Positions 14,101 through 27,800 of a DNA stretch of 64,000 nt are shown here, piece by piece (position 1 is the first letter of the stretch; each line of letters opens with the position of its first letter). A program made the position numbers and the translations under genes. A model generated the notes under the pieces. The model worked only from the letters and a program-made list of their open reading frames with translations. It searched no databases and was not told where the DNA came from. Location: positions 1,652,501-1,716,500 of the forward strand of contig BDSL01000009.1 of the NCBI GenBank assembly GCA_003116995.1, given 5' to 3'. The DNA is from Yamagishiella unicocca (taxonomy: Eukaryota > Chlorophyta > Chlorophyceae > Chlamydomonadales > Volvocaceae).

Positions 14101-17100
14101 TGACGCTGACACCGCCGCCGAGGCCGATGCTCCCCCGTGCCGAGGTTGGGGAGCCGTGTTTCGAACACCCGGCGACGGCGGCGGCGGCGGCGGCGCCGCC
14201 GCCGCGGAACAACGCTTGTTTGCCATCGGGCGACACCGCCTTGGTACCGACGGCACTGGCGGCGGCGCCTCCTCCGCCGCCTCCTGCCAGGTCCGACAGC
14301 ACGTCGTCGTCCGCATCCAAGTTCGACGAGGCGCCACCCGCGCGAGCCCTCGCCTCCTCCTCCGCGCGCCTCCGCTCCGCCTCTATCTCGTGGACCGCTC
14401 CCTGGAGCGACGCCACCACCACGTCCCACGCCTCCTTGGAGCACACAATCTGCGACGGGGGGGAACCCAGTGTCACGTACGGCAATAGCACGGCGAAAAC
14501 CTTGCGCCGAAGTTCAGCATGGCTCGACCGTAACATGACAAGACAGCGTCACGCAGAAAGGAGGAGGAGGGTACACTCCGGCGAGTGAAGGGTGGGGGTT
14601 TTACCCCCCTCGCTTCCCCCCTCCACGGACCCTGTCCGGTAATTAACTTCTTCTTCATCACTTCATCCGCAAGCTCCCTTTCGGTTTTTGGGCGGGTTGA
14701 GGCGTCACCGCGTTTTGCCATCCCACGTCCAGCCCCCTCGCCAAGTCCTCCCGCATGCGCCCAAAACAAACCGACGTCGCAAAACAATTCCCTAAGCTGC
14801 GCGGGGTCCTCTTTGTTTCCGTTAGCCTAGGAGTCGCTGCCGCAATAAACATAGCCGCCGAAGGCCGACATACGACCTCCGCCTTTCAGTTTCCTCAACC
14901 AAAGTTCTCCAGCATGCACCCCTAGACGTACCTCCACAACGAGCTTTCCTTCCCACACGGTTCTTTCCTCTCAACCCCTCCCCGCCGCAGCACCATCCCG
15001 ACCATCCTGCTGCCGCCCTACCTGCTCCGAAGACGCCTTGTGCGCGATGCGCGAGGTGCGGTTCATCACCTTGCCCCGGTACGTCATGCGCCCCGTGACG
15101 GCGTTGACCTCCACGTTGACGCCGCCCACGTGAACCCCGGTTCGAGGCCGGGGCCCGCGGCCGCCGCGCGAGGTGGCGTAGGTGGAGTTGGCGACCGCGA
15201 AGCGGTACCAGCGGCGCACCTCCGCCGACCACTGGTGTGTGGCCAGCGCCTCCCTGGTGCACAGCGCCCACACCAGCGCCGCGGCGGGGTGGCGGAAGGC
15301 CGCCAGGCACAACCCCTCGGAGGCCTCCACCACGTACCCGCCGCAGCGGCTGCACAGCTCGGTCGCGACCGACTGGGCGGGAGAGGGATCACAGGGGGTC
15401 AGGGTTTTGCGGGAGGGGGGGGGGCAAATTATATCCGCGAATCCAGGGGAGCGGGAGTGAGGGCTGGAGTGCAGCTGGGGGTTACAGAAAGAAGAACAGG
15501 TTGCTCGACACGTGCAGCTGAGGGGGGGCCGGGAGGTGCCGATGCGGAGCTCATTGCAACGACGTCAAGAAACCAGCCATGCGGAGCTCATTGCAGCGAC
15601 GTCAAGAACCCAGCCATGCACCCCTTCCCAGCTGGGTCGCCGGAGGGGAGGGGCCGGGGCTGCCAGGCCTCCCACGCCGGGCCCCTGCCCGCGCCGCACC
15701 TTGAACTGCTGCAGCGCCTCCACACCCGGCTGGCCCAGCTCCGCGACTGGTGGGGGGAAGGAGGCGGGAGAGGAAGAGGCGGCGGGCGGGGAGAGGAGGG
15801 GTTGGGCGAGGAGAGGAGCGGGGAGGAGGGGGGGAGAGAAGAACCCACCCACCCACCCACCCACCCGCCCAGCGCCCAGTGGCAGTGCTGTGGGGATCCG
15901 ACCAGCCCGGACCGCGCACTGCCTCACGTCTCCTCGTCTGCTAGCCTTGCCACCTGTCCCGCATCTTCACGCCCCATATTTTCTCACTTCCTCCTTCCGC
16001 CGTCCAACGCCGTACGCCGCCGTACCAGCCCGCGTCGTACCCGACTCCCCGTATATCCGTCCTCACCTTTCCTGACTCCGCCTCTTTCGCCGCGCCGCTG
16101 GGGCCTCTTCGTTGCTTTGACCCCTGTCCACCCGCTTAGCGCCTGGATATTGTTTCTAACGCCCCCTGCTGCCCCCTGCCTGCATGCTTCGCGTCTACCG
16201 CTTTCCCCACCCGCTCTGGGCCCTGGCCAGGTGAGTTCCGCCACTGGGTTGGGCCTCTGTTCTGGTAGTTTTTTGCTAGTCGTTGCGTTCTTGTCTGCGG
16301 GCGTCGGGACCTGCGTCTGGGCTTTCGCGTCCCCCATGGCGGCGCGGCGCGGCTTCGGCCTGCTCTCCTGGACGACCGCGGACCTCCTCTGGTAATGACA
16401 GCTTCCTCACACATCTGGTCGGTATTCGGGCGGGTCGGGCCGGGGCCTCCGACTAGGACCGGGACTGGGACCGGACCGCGATGGCCGCTCTCCCATAGCG
16501 CCCCAACTCCCACAGTTTTCCTACTAGCGCCCAAAACCGATTCTGCGAAAACTTTACGTGCGTCGCGTGGGGTCCTCGCTCCCGTGCGTCTCGCCGTAGC
16601 CGATATAGCTTAGCCGCCAAAGGTCATATTACGACCTTCGGCTTTCGTATCCCCAACCCAGTTCTCCAGCATGCATCTCAAAACTTCTGTTTTAAACGTT
16701 TTTTCGGACATCCACGGGTTTCCCTCGAACCCGCCCAGCGCCCAGCCACCCAGCCACCCTCAGGGCGCCCCTCCAGCGCCCCCACACCAGCACCCACCCA
16801 GCATGCTGGCCGAGGCCACGTGCATGAAGCTGATGGCGCAGAAGCCAGTGGGCGCGTCCTCGGTGCCCAGCTGTGTGAGGGGGATGTTTCGGAGCGGGGA
16901 GGCGTAGCCGATGCGCTGCACCAGCTCCCCGTGCACCAGCTGGTAGAGGTTGTAGTTGGTGGCGTCGGCGCCCAGACCCAGGTTGGACTCACCGCTGAAG
17001 ACGGCCTGGGGGGCATGAGGGGCATGAGGGGGGCCGGGGGTATGAGGGCATGAAGGGGGGGGCATCAGGTGGGGTATGAGGGGGCCAGGGGGTATGAGGG

Positions 17101-20100
17101 GGGGGGGGTATGGGGGGGCGGGGGGTATTTGGGGGGCGGGGGGTGAGAGAGGAATACCCGTGGGCGGGACATGAAGGGGGGCGGACATGGAAGGGGGGAG
17201 GTGAGAGGGGCTGGGTTCGAGGGAAACCCGTGGATGTCCGAAAAAATCGTTTGAAACAGAAGTTTTGAGGGGCTGGGTGGGGGCTGTCCTCCGAAGGCCT
17301 CACCTGCGGCGACCCCGGCAGCTCCATCATTGCACTGACCAGCGCCTGGAAGGTGGACTGCGACATGAGGATCATGCCGCCGGAGGCGGCGTCGCCCACC
17401 GCCTTGGCCACCTTCATAGCGTTGCCGCCGTAGGCCATGTGGGAGGTGGTGGGGTTGAAGGTGACGTCGGAGGAGGTGGTGATGCCGGTGTGGAGACCCA
17501 TACGCACGCGGAGGCCCCTGGAGGAGGTTGCAGAGGAGGGGGGGGAGGGGGCAGGGGGGGGAGACACCCGTGGGGAGACACGTAGGCCGTGGATTAGGGG
17601 TGCGGGGCCAGGTGGGGTGCGGGGCCAGGTGGGGTGCGGGGCCGGGTGGGGTGCGGGGCCGGGTGGGGTGCGGGGTGGATGGGTAAGGAGCGGGGTGAAG
17701 GGGCGGGAGCGGGAACCTGGTGCAGGGAGAAGAGGGCAGGGGGAGAGAGCGGAGGACGACAGGCGAGAGGGGAGGGGAGGAACGAGGAAGGGCTGCGAAT
17801 GGGATCGAGGGCGGGACGGCGGTCGCGTGGGGACGCGTGTTGGTCGGAACGAAGAAGCAGAGTACGGGGTAGGCTGGGATACGGGGCCGGAGGGGAGAAG
17901 GATGGATTGGTGGCAGGGGTCGACGACTGTACGACGTCGTACCTGTACGCACACCTAGCCGGCGGCGCAGGCCGCACCGCCGGCGGCCAGTCCTCCTTGC
18001 ACTTCTCCCGCCACGACCTGCAGTCCGCCAGGGGCTGCGCCAGGGGCTGCGAGGTGGGGCAGGTCTGGGAGAGCATGGCCGCATGCCACACGGGGGGCAC
18101 GTCGATGTTGTTGGCCTGCGGCACCCGCGGGAGGGGGGGGCATGAAACCGGTTACACGACGAGGGAGGGGGGAGAGCGTAAACCCGGGGGCGGGCAGGGG
18201 CGAGAAGACCCGGTTACACGACATGGGGAACGGAGGGCAGAAGCTGGCCGGCGGATACTTTACGGACATGCGTTTCGTGTGCATGCCGGAGAACCGCGGA
18301 GGGGCGTGTGGAAGATGGTGAGAGGAAACCCGGCGGGGGGGTGGGTGGGGTGGGGGCGAGGGGGGCCGCGGGGGTCGGAGGGGCCGATTGCTGATCTTAG
18401 ACACCGCACACGACCCGACGCGGCGACGTGCAGCTACGGTATGCACGATAGCGGGAGGCAGGCTCGAGATGTGGTATCAGCATACTCCGGGCAGCGTCAT
18501 GCGGGTAGGCGCCGATCCTCCGCCTTTGTTTGCTGTGGCGCACTGGATCATCGGCGCAACGCTCCTCCCCGCCCAGCACCTACCTGCTGCACCCCCCCTG
18601 CCCTTTTGCGTCCGTCTGCCGTCTGCCTGTGCCTCGTCACATCCCACCACCACCACCACCACCACCAAACACCATCCCAATCCTCTATGGTTCTTCTCTT
18701 GTGTCGATTTACCAGGTTTCGGTTTCACCCCCCCCCTTCAGCCCCCTTCGCGTCCGTGTGTGGCCGGCCGCCCTAGTCCAGTAGCATGCGCGCGCGTCCC
18801 GGTGTCCGAAGGCTATGCACCCACTACATTTCCCCAGTCGAAATACCGGTCCTTTTATTGCCCCCCCCCACCTCCTGTCCCCCACCTGCCAGTCCTCCGT
18901 CATGCTGCCCCTCCGCTCCACCGTGCGACTGCGCTGCACCAGCCCCAGACCCAGGAAGGACAGCCGTCTGCTGGCGGCGCTGGAGGCGCCCGTCGGCAGC
19001 ATCAGCGGCTGCGAGGTGGCGGAGGCGGCGACGATGCCGCCGCTGCCCCCCCCTAGCAGGTGCGTGGGGCTCAGCCGCCCCACCGACTTGTCCCGGGGGC
19101 CCTCTACGAGCCGCGAGTTGGTGCGGGAGGCGATCATCGTGCCGGTCATCAAGTCATCGCCGGTGCCGTGGAGGGCGGCGGCCAGGTCGATCGTCTGCGG
19201 GCACAGGGGTGGGGGCGGGGAGGAGGGTTTAGAAGGGGGGAAATCCCGGGGGGGGGTGCGGGGGGGTGCGGGGCAATACGGGGGGGTGCGGAGGAATACG
19301 GGAGGATGCGGGGGATTACGGGGGGTTGCGGGGGTTTACAAGTATAAGAACCGGAAACTCGACTGGGGTAATGTAGTCGGTGCATAGCCTTCATACTTCG
19401 GGTTGCGGGGGGGGGGAGGTCAGCCGAGGCTGCTGTTGCCTGGCAGCAAGCTGACGCTGGCGGGCGCCCCGGTGCGGAGCCGAACAACGCCGCAATGTGT
19501 CGTACGGCCAGACGGCGCCGCGCGGAGCACTTGCTCCCCACTGCCCGCACGAGCCCTTCCCGACCCTCATCGTAGTTCAGACGCACGCCGGCGAAGACCG
19601 GACCGGGGAGGAGCGAGGAAACCCGTAGAGGCGGCGCAGGAGGACAACACGGGGTCGGGACGGGGGGAAGTGCTGCTCCCACAGCCCCCACTGCCCCTGC
19701 TCGCCCGCCCGCCCGCCCGTCCGGCCCACCTCGAAGTGCGCGGCGGGATCCCTCAGGTAGCGTGCCCCCTTGTGCGCAGCCACGCCGTCGTCTTCAGCCC
19801 CCTGCAGCGGGCGCAAGGCGGACGGGCAAGAAGGGGGGGCAGCGAGGGAACGCGTGCTGGGTCACGTGAGGCGAAGCAGCCGATAGTCGAGTAGGAGGCC
19901 TGTTCCGCTGTTTCTTAGCGCGGGTTTGTTAACACGCGTTTGCGGGGGCACCGCGGAGGATGAGGAGGGTGGCGGGGCTGGCAGACCGGGGGCAAGCCAT
20001 ACGGGCGCACATACGCCATGGCGTTGCAATGCCGGGGGTGTGTTTATTGTGCGGTTCCGGAGCTCAAACCCCTCCCCCCCCCCCCGGCGAGGGGGCCCTA

Positions 20101-21863
20101 GCAGAGCCCCAGAGCCGCAGCAGCCGGTCGCATTCGCCAACGACCCCAACTAGCTTCGCCCCTCAGGCGCTACCCGGCCGCTTCCTTTGCACGGACCCGC
20201 GCGTTGACGACCCAGAGCACCCAGAGCAGTCGTCTCGCCGTAGCCGCTTTAGCTTAGCCGCCAAAGGTCATATAACGACCTTCGGCTTTAGTATCCCCAA
20301 CCCAGTTCTCCAGCATGCATCTCGAAACGTCTGTTCTAAACGGTTTTTTGGGGCATCCACGGGTCTTCTTCGACCCCCCCCGTCCGCCCAGCCCCCCACC
20401 TGGCTGCCGCCGCCAGCCGCCAAGCGCGCTCTGAGCGCCGTCTGGTGTTGCGGCGCGCTTCGGTTGATGGCCGACATCATCTTGAGGGCGCCCTCCGTCA
20501 CCATGCCCGCAGCCGACAGCTCCAACCCGCTGTTGCCCTCGGTATCGCTGACCGCCAGAATCGCACTAGCGGCCACAAGCACCCCGGCGGGGCCCGTACG
20601 GCAGCCGGCGGCGGCGGTGGGGGCGGCGGCGCCGCCGCTGGCGGTGGTGGTGGAGACGTCCCCGCAGCTCGCGGCGGCGTGGCGGGTGGCCGTCCTGCCC
20701 ATGCTCGCGCTGCGATCCCGCGTCAGCTGCTTCACCAGCATGTTGGCGCGCGACAGGCCGCGAACCAAGTTGTACGACATGGACGGCGTACGACTAGCGG
20801 GCGGCGACAGGTTGGCCCCTGCGGAGCCGCTGGTGCAGCCCGAGGTGCTGGCGCCGGCGCCGGCGGCGGCGGCGGCGGCGACGCGGCCGACCGCGAGCGG
20901 GACGGTGCCGGAGGCGAAGGACCCCGGCGCGGCGCCGCTGCTGGACACCCCGATGTCGTTGGAGTGCAGGGAGTTGGTGTTATTGTTGTTATTGTTGTTG
21001 TCGTTGTCGTTGTTGTCGCGCGGCTCTGGGATAGGCGCCAGGATGCTGACTCGGGGGCCGCCGCCGCCGCTGCCGACGGCGGCGCCGTCGGCGTCCACCT
21101 CGAAGCCCGTGGACCGCATCATTGGGCTGCTGTGCACCCGCACGTCGCGGCTGCGGCTGCGCATGAGGCGGGCCAGCGCGGCGGAGAGTGTTGAGCCGGC
21201 GGCGGGGCTGGTGGGCGAGATGACGCCGCCGGTGCCGGCGACGATGCTGCTGCTGATGGGGGAGATGCCGGCGTGGCCGCGCACAAAGCTGCCGCCGCCG
21301 CTGTCGCCGCCGCCGCCGCTGCCGCCGCCGCCGCCGCTGCCGCCGGCGGCTGCGGCTGCGGCTGCGCCGCTGCGGACGCTCACGCTGCCGCCGCTGCCTG
21401 CGGCAGCCACGCCGTCGGACCCACTTCCTCCGCCTAGGTTGGCGAATTCGGAGCCGTCGCGCGCGGCGGGCTCACACAGCATGAGCACCAGGCCCGACTC
21501 CGACACCACCGCCCCCGCCACTTCTCCTTCCGCTGCCACCTGCGCCACTGAGAACCGCGCGGCGGCGCCGGCACTGGACACCCGCGACGCCCCCGCCCCG
21601 CCCCCGCCCCCGGCTTCGAGCGGACCGTCCGCAACCTGGCTGCCACTCGCCGCCGCCAAGCCCATTCGCACCAGCAGCCGCATGCTGTCCGATGTGCGCG
21701 CTCCGGCAGCCGGGATGACGAAGCTGCCTGAGGGGTGCACGCCGCCGCTCAGCAGCTCGGCGTCCGAGTCCACATCGTGAGCGAAGAGCTGGTTGTCGGT
21801 CATGCGGGGGATCAGCAGCTCCCCGGCAGCGGCGACGGCGGGAGAGGCGCCTTCGCCGACGGG

Positions 21864-21894
<31 letters not shown>

Positions 21895-24800
21895 TGTGCC
21901 CAGCCCGGCTCGTCCAAACGCGCGTGCGGACCGCCGTCGCCGTTACTGCCACAGTCGCGTGAACCAGTGGCGCCGCGGGCGTTGTTGTATTCGCCGTCGC
22001 CGCTACTACACCTCACGTCGGCGGGCGTGGGTGCGTCCGCCGCCGCCGCTGCCGCCGCCACCGGTGGCGGCAGCGGCGGCGGTGGCAGCGGCGGCAGCGG
22101 CGGCGGCAGCGGCGGCGCGGCGATCCCCACCTCCGCGGGCGCGCTGGCGCGACGGAGCCTCGCCTGCTGCAAGGCCGTCATCGCCGACGCCGCGACCCGC
22201 AGGCCGTCGCCGATCATGGATCGTGTCAGCGGCGGCGCCGCCACTCGCGCCGCCACTCGCGCCGCCACCCGCGTCGCCACCACCGGGGCGCCGGGGCCGC
22301 TGCTCCGCGTCACGCTTTCCAGCGCGTCCATCACCAAGCTCGTCGAGGCGTTGCTCATGCGGCGCGCGTCATCGGTCGCCGTACTACTCCCCGCACCGAT
22401 AATGGACGTGCACAGCGGGCCCGTGGTGGCGACGGACTCGTCGGCGATGGCGTACGCCGCGCCCTGGCTGGCGGAGCCGATGGCGGCGGAGGCGCCGACC
22501 TCCGATTCATCGAACGACAATCGCCGGTGGGCCTGCAGCGCGGCGCCGCCGTACGCGACGCCGGCCACGACGTCGCCGTACAGGCCACGCGAGTGGGCGC
22601 CGTGGTTTCGGCGCGAGTAGCCGTCAGCCGCCATGCCGGTGGCGCTGCGACGCGAGTTGCCGGTGAGCATGGAGCGGGGGGCTGACGTTGACCCCTGGCC
22701 CGCGCCCTCAGGGTTGCGCCGGCGGCCGCCGCCCGAGCTGCCTCCGCCGCCATGGCCAGCGGTTCCGGAGCCGCCGCTGCCCAACGACGCCATCGACGCC
22801 GTCACGCCTGAGTTCCGCACCGACACCACATTAGCCCCCGACGACGACGCGACCCCGCTGCTCCGCACCACCCGCAGCAGGCCGCTGCGGAATATGCCGC
22901 CTTTGCCGCTGGAGCCGGTCGCGCCTCCGCCCGCGCCGGTGTTCGAGACGGTGCTGGGCTCCCTGCTGAGCACCGTCGCGCCCTCCGACGTGACGTGTGG
23001 CGAGGAGCCGCGCAAGCCCGGCGGCGCCACGCCGTCTTCGCAGTTGTGCCCCTCCAGCTGCTGGCAGGAGCTGGTGTGGCGGGAGCCGCCAGGCGACCCC
23101 GGCAACGTGGGCCCCGCGGAGGACGCCGTGCCGAGGGGGGTGGTGGGGAGGGTGAGGGCGGCGGCGCCGCCGCCGCCAGCGGCTGCCGCCGCCAGCGCTG
23201 CGCGCGACGGGCCGCGGAAGCTGCCGCCATTCCGCCGGTTGAAGCTGAGGGCCTGGCGGAGCAACGACCGGGCGCCGCTGGTGAAGCTGCCGGTGGGGGT
23301 CTGAGACCCCCCGCCGGCTCCCGCCACACTGGCTGGTGCGGCGGCGCCGCCGAAGGCGAAGCCGCCGCCGCCGCCGCCAGCGGTGGAGGGGCCGAGCGCC
23401 ACGCCGCCGCCGCCGCCACGTACCCCGGATGCCAGCAGCCCCCCTCCGAAGGATTTGGATCGCATGGTCGCACGCGGGGAGTCGTGCATGGCGACGCTGG
23501 TCGCGACCACCCGGCGCTGGTAGCTGCTGGCGGGCAGGCGACCCACCACCGGATCGCTGTAGCCCTGCAGCGACATGGGCCGCGACTGCTGGCCCTTGGC
23601 TGAAGCCACGCTGCTGCGAAGGAAGCGGCCCATGCGCGACGACGCGCGGCCGCTGCCCATGCCGCCGCCGCCGCCGTCCGGCGGCGGCGGCGCCAGGCCC
23701 AGCATGGTCGTCATGCGCGACGTGAAGGAGCGCAGCACGTTGGATCCAGTACGGCCTGCGTCGTACGCCATGTCGGTGTCCAGGTCCGAGGCGGAGAGGT
23801 GATCCAGGTCCATGGAGCGAGCCACGCCGGCGGGTCGCGCCAGGGGGGGCAGCCCGGGCGCCTTGAAGGACTTGGCGCGCGCGGTCCAGCTGGCGCGCAG
23901 TGACATGGCGCCGTACTCCACGACCCGCGGGACGCTCCCGCCGCTCATGAGGGGCCCTGCGGAGCTGCGCTGCGCCGACACGGAGCCGGCCAGGCCCACC
24001 TCCAGGCCCAGAGGGTTGCCGCTGTTGGCGACGTTGGAGTGAGCGCCCGAGGAGGGCAGCTCGGAGGACCGGGGCACAACCCACACTGGGGGCCGGTGGT
24101 GGGGAGGGGTAGAGTGGGGTTTGGGGGGGCAAGGGTGGGTGGGTAGAGTGGGGTTTGGGGGGGGGGGCAGGGCGGAGGAACGGGGCCGAAGGGAGGGAGC
24201 CCCATGGCTATTGTGACGCGTCCGTGACCGACCTCTCAGCTACGTGCGTTGTGGAGGCGCCCCGAGGACTCCGGCGCAAGGGGGGGGGTGAGGCGGTGCG
24301 ACGCCCTGGCACCCGCATGCCTCCTCGCAACCCACCCGCTGGGCCCCGCAGCTGCGCAGCACACCCCTGTGCCGCCCCACGCTCCCCGCCACTACCCCAC
24401 TGCCGGCCCCTTCATCGCCCTTGGTTTGTCGGCCGTGGGTCGGCGGACTATGTTTCCTATGTCCTTTGCACGGGTTTCAGCATCGCTACCCCCCACCCCG
24501 CGGCTGGGCGACCCGGCTGCATGCCGCAGATGTAAGTCGCGAGTCCCCTCCACGCCGTTGCTGCTGCCCAACCAACCGGCGCCGCCGGCTCCGGCCCCCT
24601 CCTTCCCCCAGCCAGCCGGCCGCCCTGCTCACCCTCGTGACCGTCTGTGTGCGAGAGTACCTCGGGGGGCCACATGACGTCCTGGTTGGGGGAGGGAGGG
24701 AAAAGGGGGGGGAGAAGGGGGGAGAAGGGGCGAGGAAGACCCGTGGGAAAAGGGGGGTAGGGGGGCGGAGGTGGGGATGTGTACTGAATGGGCGGTCGGC

Positions 24801-27800
24801 GGGGCGTGACGTAAGAGCAGCTCGAGGTCTATTGGACGGCCACGACCCTCCCGACTGGCCCCCAAACCGCGTCACACGCGAGCGGTCCGTTACCTTCGCA
24901 TCCCCCCGGACTCCCTCCCTGGACTGGCCAACCGCCTGCCGACCCGCCCAACCGGCTTCCTCACCATCAGCTGGACCTGGGCACTCAGAGCAAACTTGGC
25001 GGCGTCCGTGGGGTAGTGGAAGGCCAGGATGAACGAGTCACCCTGCGTGTGTGTGGCGGTGGGGGCGGCAGCGTGTGTGTTTTATAAATGCTGAGCGTGT
25101 GTGTGTGTGTGTGGGGGGGGGGGGGTGTACGAGAGGAGGGGGCCGTGTGTGGGCAGCCAGGCGCACCCGCACGCCGAGGACACACCGTGCAGCGGCATAT
25201 GACACGAGAGGCTTCCCCTGAGTGCCGGCTTGCCAGGCCCTGAGCCGTTGGACACGGCATCACGGTACTTGCGTCGTCGGGACGCAGGCAGCGCCCTGGA
25301 CGCGCCTGTGCCCTCCTCTCCCCACCCAGCCCCAGAGGTTCCCTAATCGGTTTTGCTAGTCAGCACCGAACCACGGAATTCTCCGCATCCCGCCCCACCG
25401 CCCCAGGGGGCAAACGTCTTTCCTAAACGGTGGTTTCCTCGCATCCACGGGTCTTCCTCGAAACCCCCGCCCCAGGCGCCAGCTATCCTACCCATGACGT
25501 GTAACCGGTTCTTATGCCACCCCCCCCTCCCGCCCGCCCCGGGCCGCCCCCACCTCCGTGGCACTCTCGTAGCCATTGAAGCGCTGCACCAGCGCCCGCA
25601 GGCAGGCGTGATGCAGCCTGAGCGCCTGGTCCATGACCTGCGGCGAGAGAGCTGCGAGTGAGCAGCTGTGGGTCGCCCGCCGCGACAGCTCCGAAACCAC
25701 GCTACCCCGAAACGCAGGTCGCAGGCCGCAGCGCCAGACGTCCAACACGGCTCGGCGCCGAAGCTAACCCTAACAGGCCCACACCAAGCAAGGCCCTACT
25801 TCGGCTCCCCGAGGCAGGCAGACTGCGACCTGCCAAACAGCCGCAGCGCCTCAACGCTCCTCCCCAGGCGAACCCTCCAGCGGGTCGCAGTGTGGCCGGT
25901 ACAGTCTGCCCCAACCCGCCGCCCCAACCCGCTGTGCCATGCGGCTCCTACTCCAGACGTAGCGCCCGGCCGCGCCCCCCGGCACGCAGGCGGTCCGGCG
26001 ACATCGTCCCCTCACCTCTCAAAACGCCTGTTCTAAACGGGTTTTTTCCCGGGCATCCACGGGTCTCCCTCGAAACCCCTCACCTCCTCCGGCAGCGACT
26101 CCCACAGCGCCGTGGAGTTTGCGATGTCGGTGATGAGCAGCGTCGTCAGGGGGCCCACCCCTGGAGCCCGCTGCGCGCCGCGCTCGCGGTTGTGGCGGCG
26201 CTGCAGGCGCTTGTACATGCACAGCACCGCCACCAGCGCGCACACCAGCAGCACGGCGACGGGCAGCAGCACCGCCAGCACCACCTGAGGGGGTGGGTCG
26301 AGGAGGGCGCCGCGTGCGGGGTGTCAGGTTAGCCGGGTGTCACACCGCGGGGTGTCAGCTTAGCAGGCCGCAGGACGCAGTCGGGGGGGGGGCCGTAAGG
26401 ACCGATTACACGCAGTCGGGCGGGAGCTCCGTTAGGCCAGGTGGCAGCTTGGTAACGTCAGGGGCATTATCGGTCACCAAACGAGGCGTACCGTCCGTTG
26501 AGGAGCGCGGGGGGGGGAGGGCGGGCGGTGCCTGCGTGATGCCTACTGAGCACATGCTCATGACCTTGCTGACGTGTCCTTGGCTTATAACCATTCCGTA
26601 GCCGGGTTGGCTGCAACACCTTGCATGCAGCTAAGGCTCCGGAGCCGCACCCCTACCCCCGTAGGCGCTGTCCGCTCTCCCATAGCTCACCTACTCCCCC
26701 AGTTCTCCTGCTAGCGCCCAAAACCGGTTCTGCGAAACACTTCCGTGCGTCGCGTGGGGTCCTCGCTTCCTGTCGTCTCGCCGTAGCCGCTTTAGCTTAG
26801 CCGCCAAAGGTCATATTACGACCTTCGGCTTTAGTATCCCCAACCCAGTTCTCCAGCATGCATCTCAAAACGCCTGTTCTAAACGGTTTTTTCTGGCATC
26901 CACGGGTCTCCCTCGAAACCTACCCCCGTCCATCCGTTTGCTACACATAGTCCACTGGCTTGCCGTGCCCCGCTACTTGGGACCGAACCCGCTGTGTGCG
27001 GTGCTGGCACGAGAACACCGGCAGCGTGCCAACAATCAGAGCCCGTAGGGCCCATATGACCGTTCCGCTCCGAAGCCCGCGGGGCACGACCACCCCGCGG
27101 GGCAGGTCGTGAGCACCCGTCCTCCACCTGACGCCCGTGCAGGGGGGGCAAGAGGCCGACAGGGGGCCTGGCCGAGACAGCAGGTTCGGGCCACAACCCG
27201 GCACAACCGACCCCAACTCACCCCCCGTTACCTCCCCTAACCCCCAACACGAAGCGAGCCGCGGGCGCGAGCGACACTTCGGGGACTCCACAGGCCCTTG
27301 CTCGTCGGCTTCGCGACCATCCCCAGTAGGGTGTGTTGATCTCGACCACCAAGCAGGGTTTCTGTGTGCGCTTCCACCGCCACCCCTGCTCGGCACTAGG
27401 CGTTTCGACTGGGAGACCGCACGACGATAGAGGGCACTGGCGGCGCGGCTGTGTATCTCGTCGTTCGGCTGTTGCGGCCTAGGAGGTTACGCCGATGGCT
27501 TCGCAGGCCGCTCCAATGCTGCCGGTGTTAGTCGTCTGACCAACCTCACGAACAGAGACGCACTTCCCCCCCCCACACACACTGCGGCCGTGCAACGCAA
27601 CGTGCCCCGCCCCGGCGCCCGACCTCTCCCCCCCCTCCGGGACACCCACCACAAAAGCCGTGCTCTGCCCTTTCGCGGGCGCCGCTGCTGCCCGCGTTGA
27701 CGAGCTCCCCTGCTGCGCCAGCGCCCGCTGCACACAGGTCGCGATTGGGGCGTAGCTGAGGCAGGCCTCGTCCACCTGCGCCACCGACGCGCTGTAGCTC

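Noticed and set aside
20445..22620. Long plus-strand open frames opposite cyclase exon 6 (for example 19960-21780)
   Set aside because: They are antisense shadows produced by GC-rich third codon positions of the minus-strand exon.
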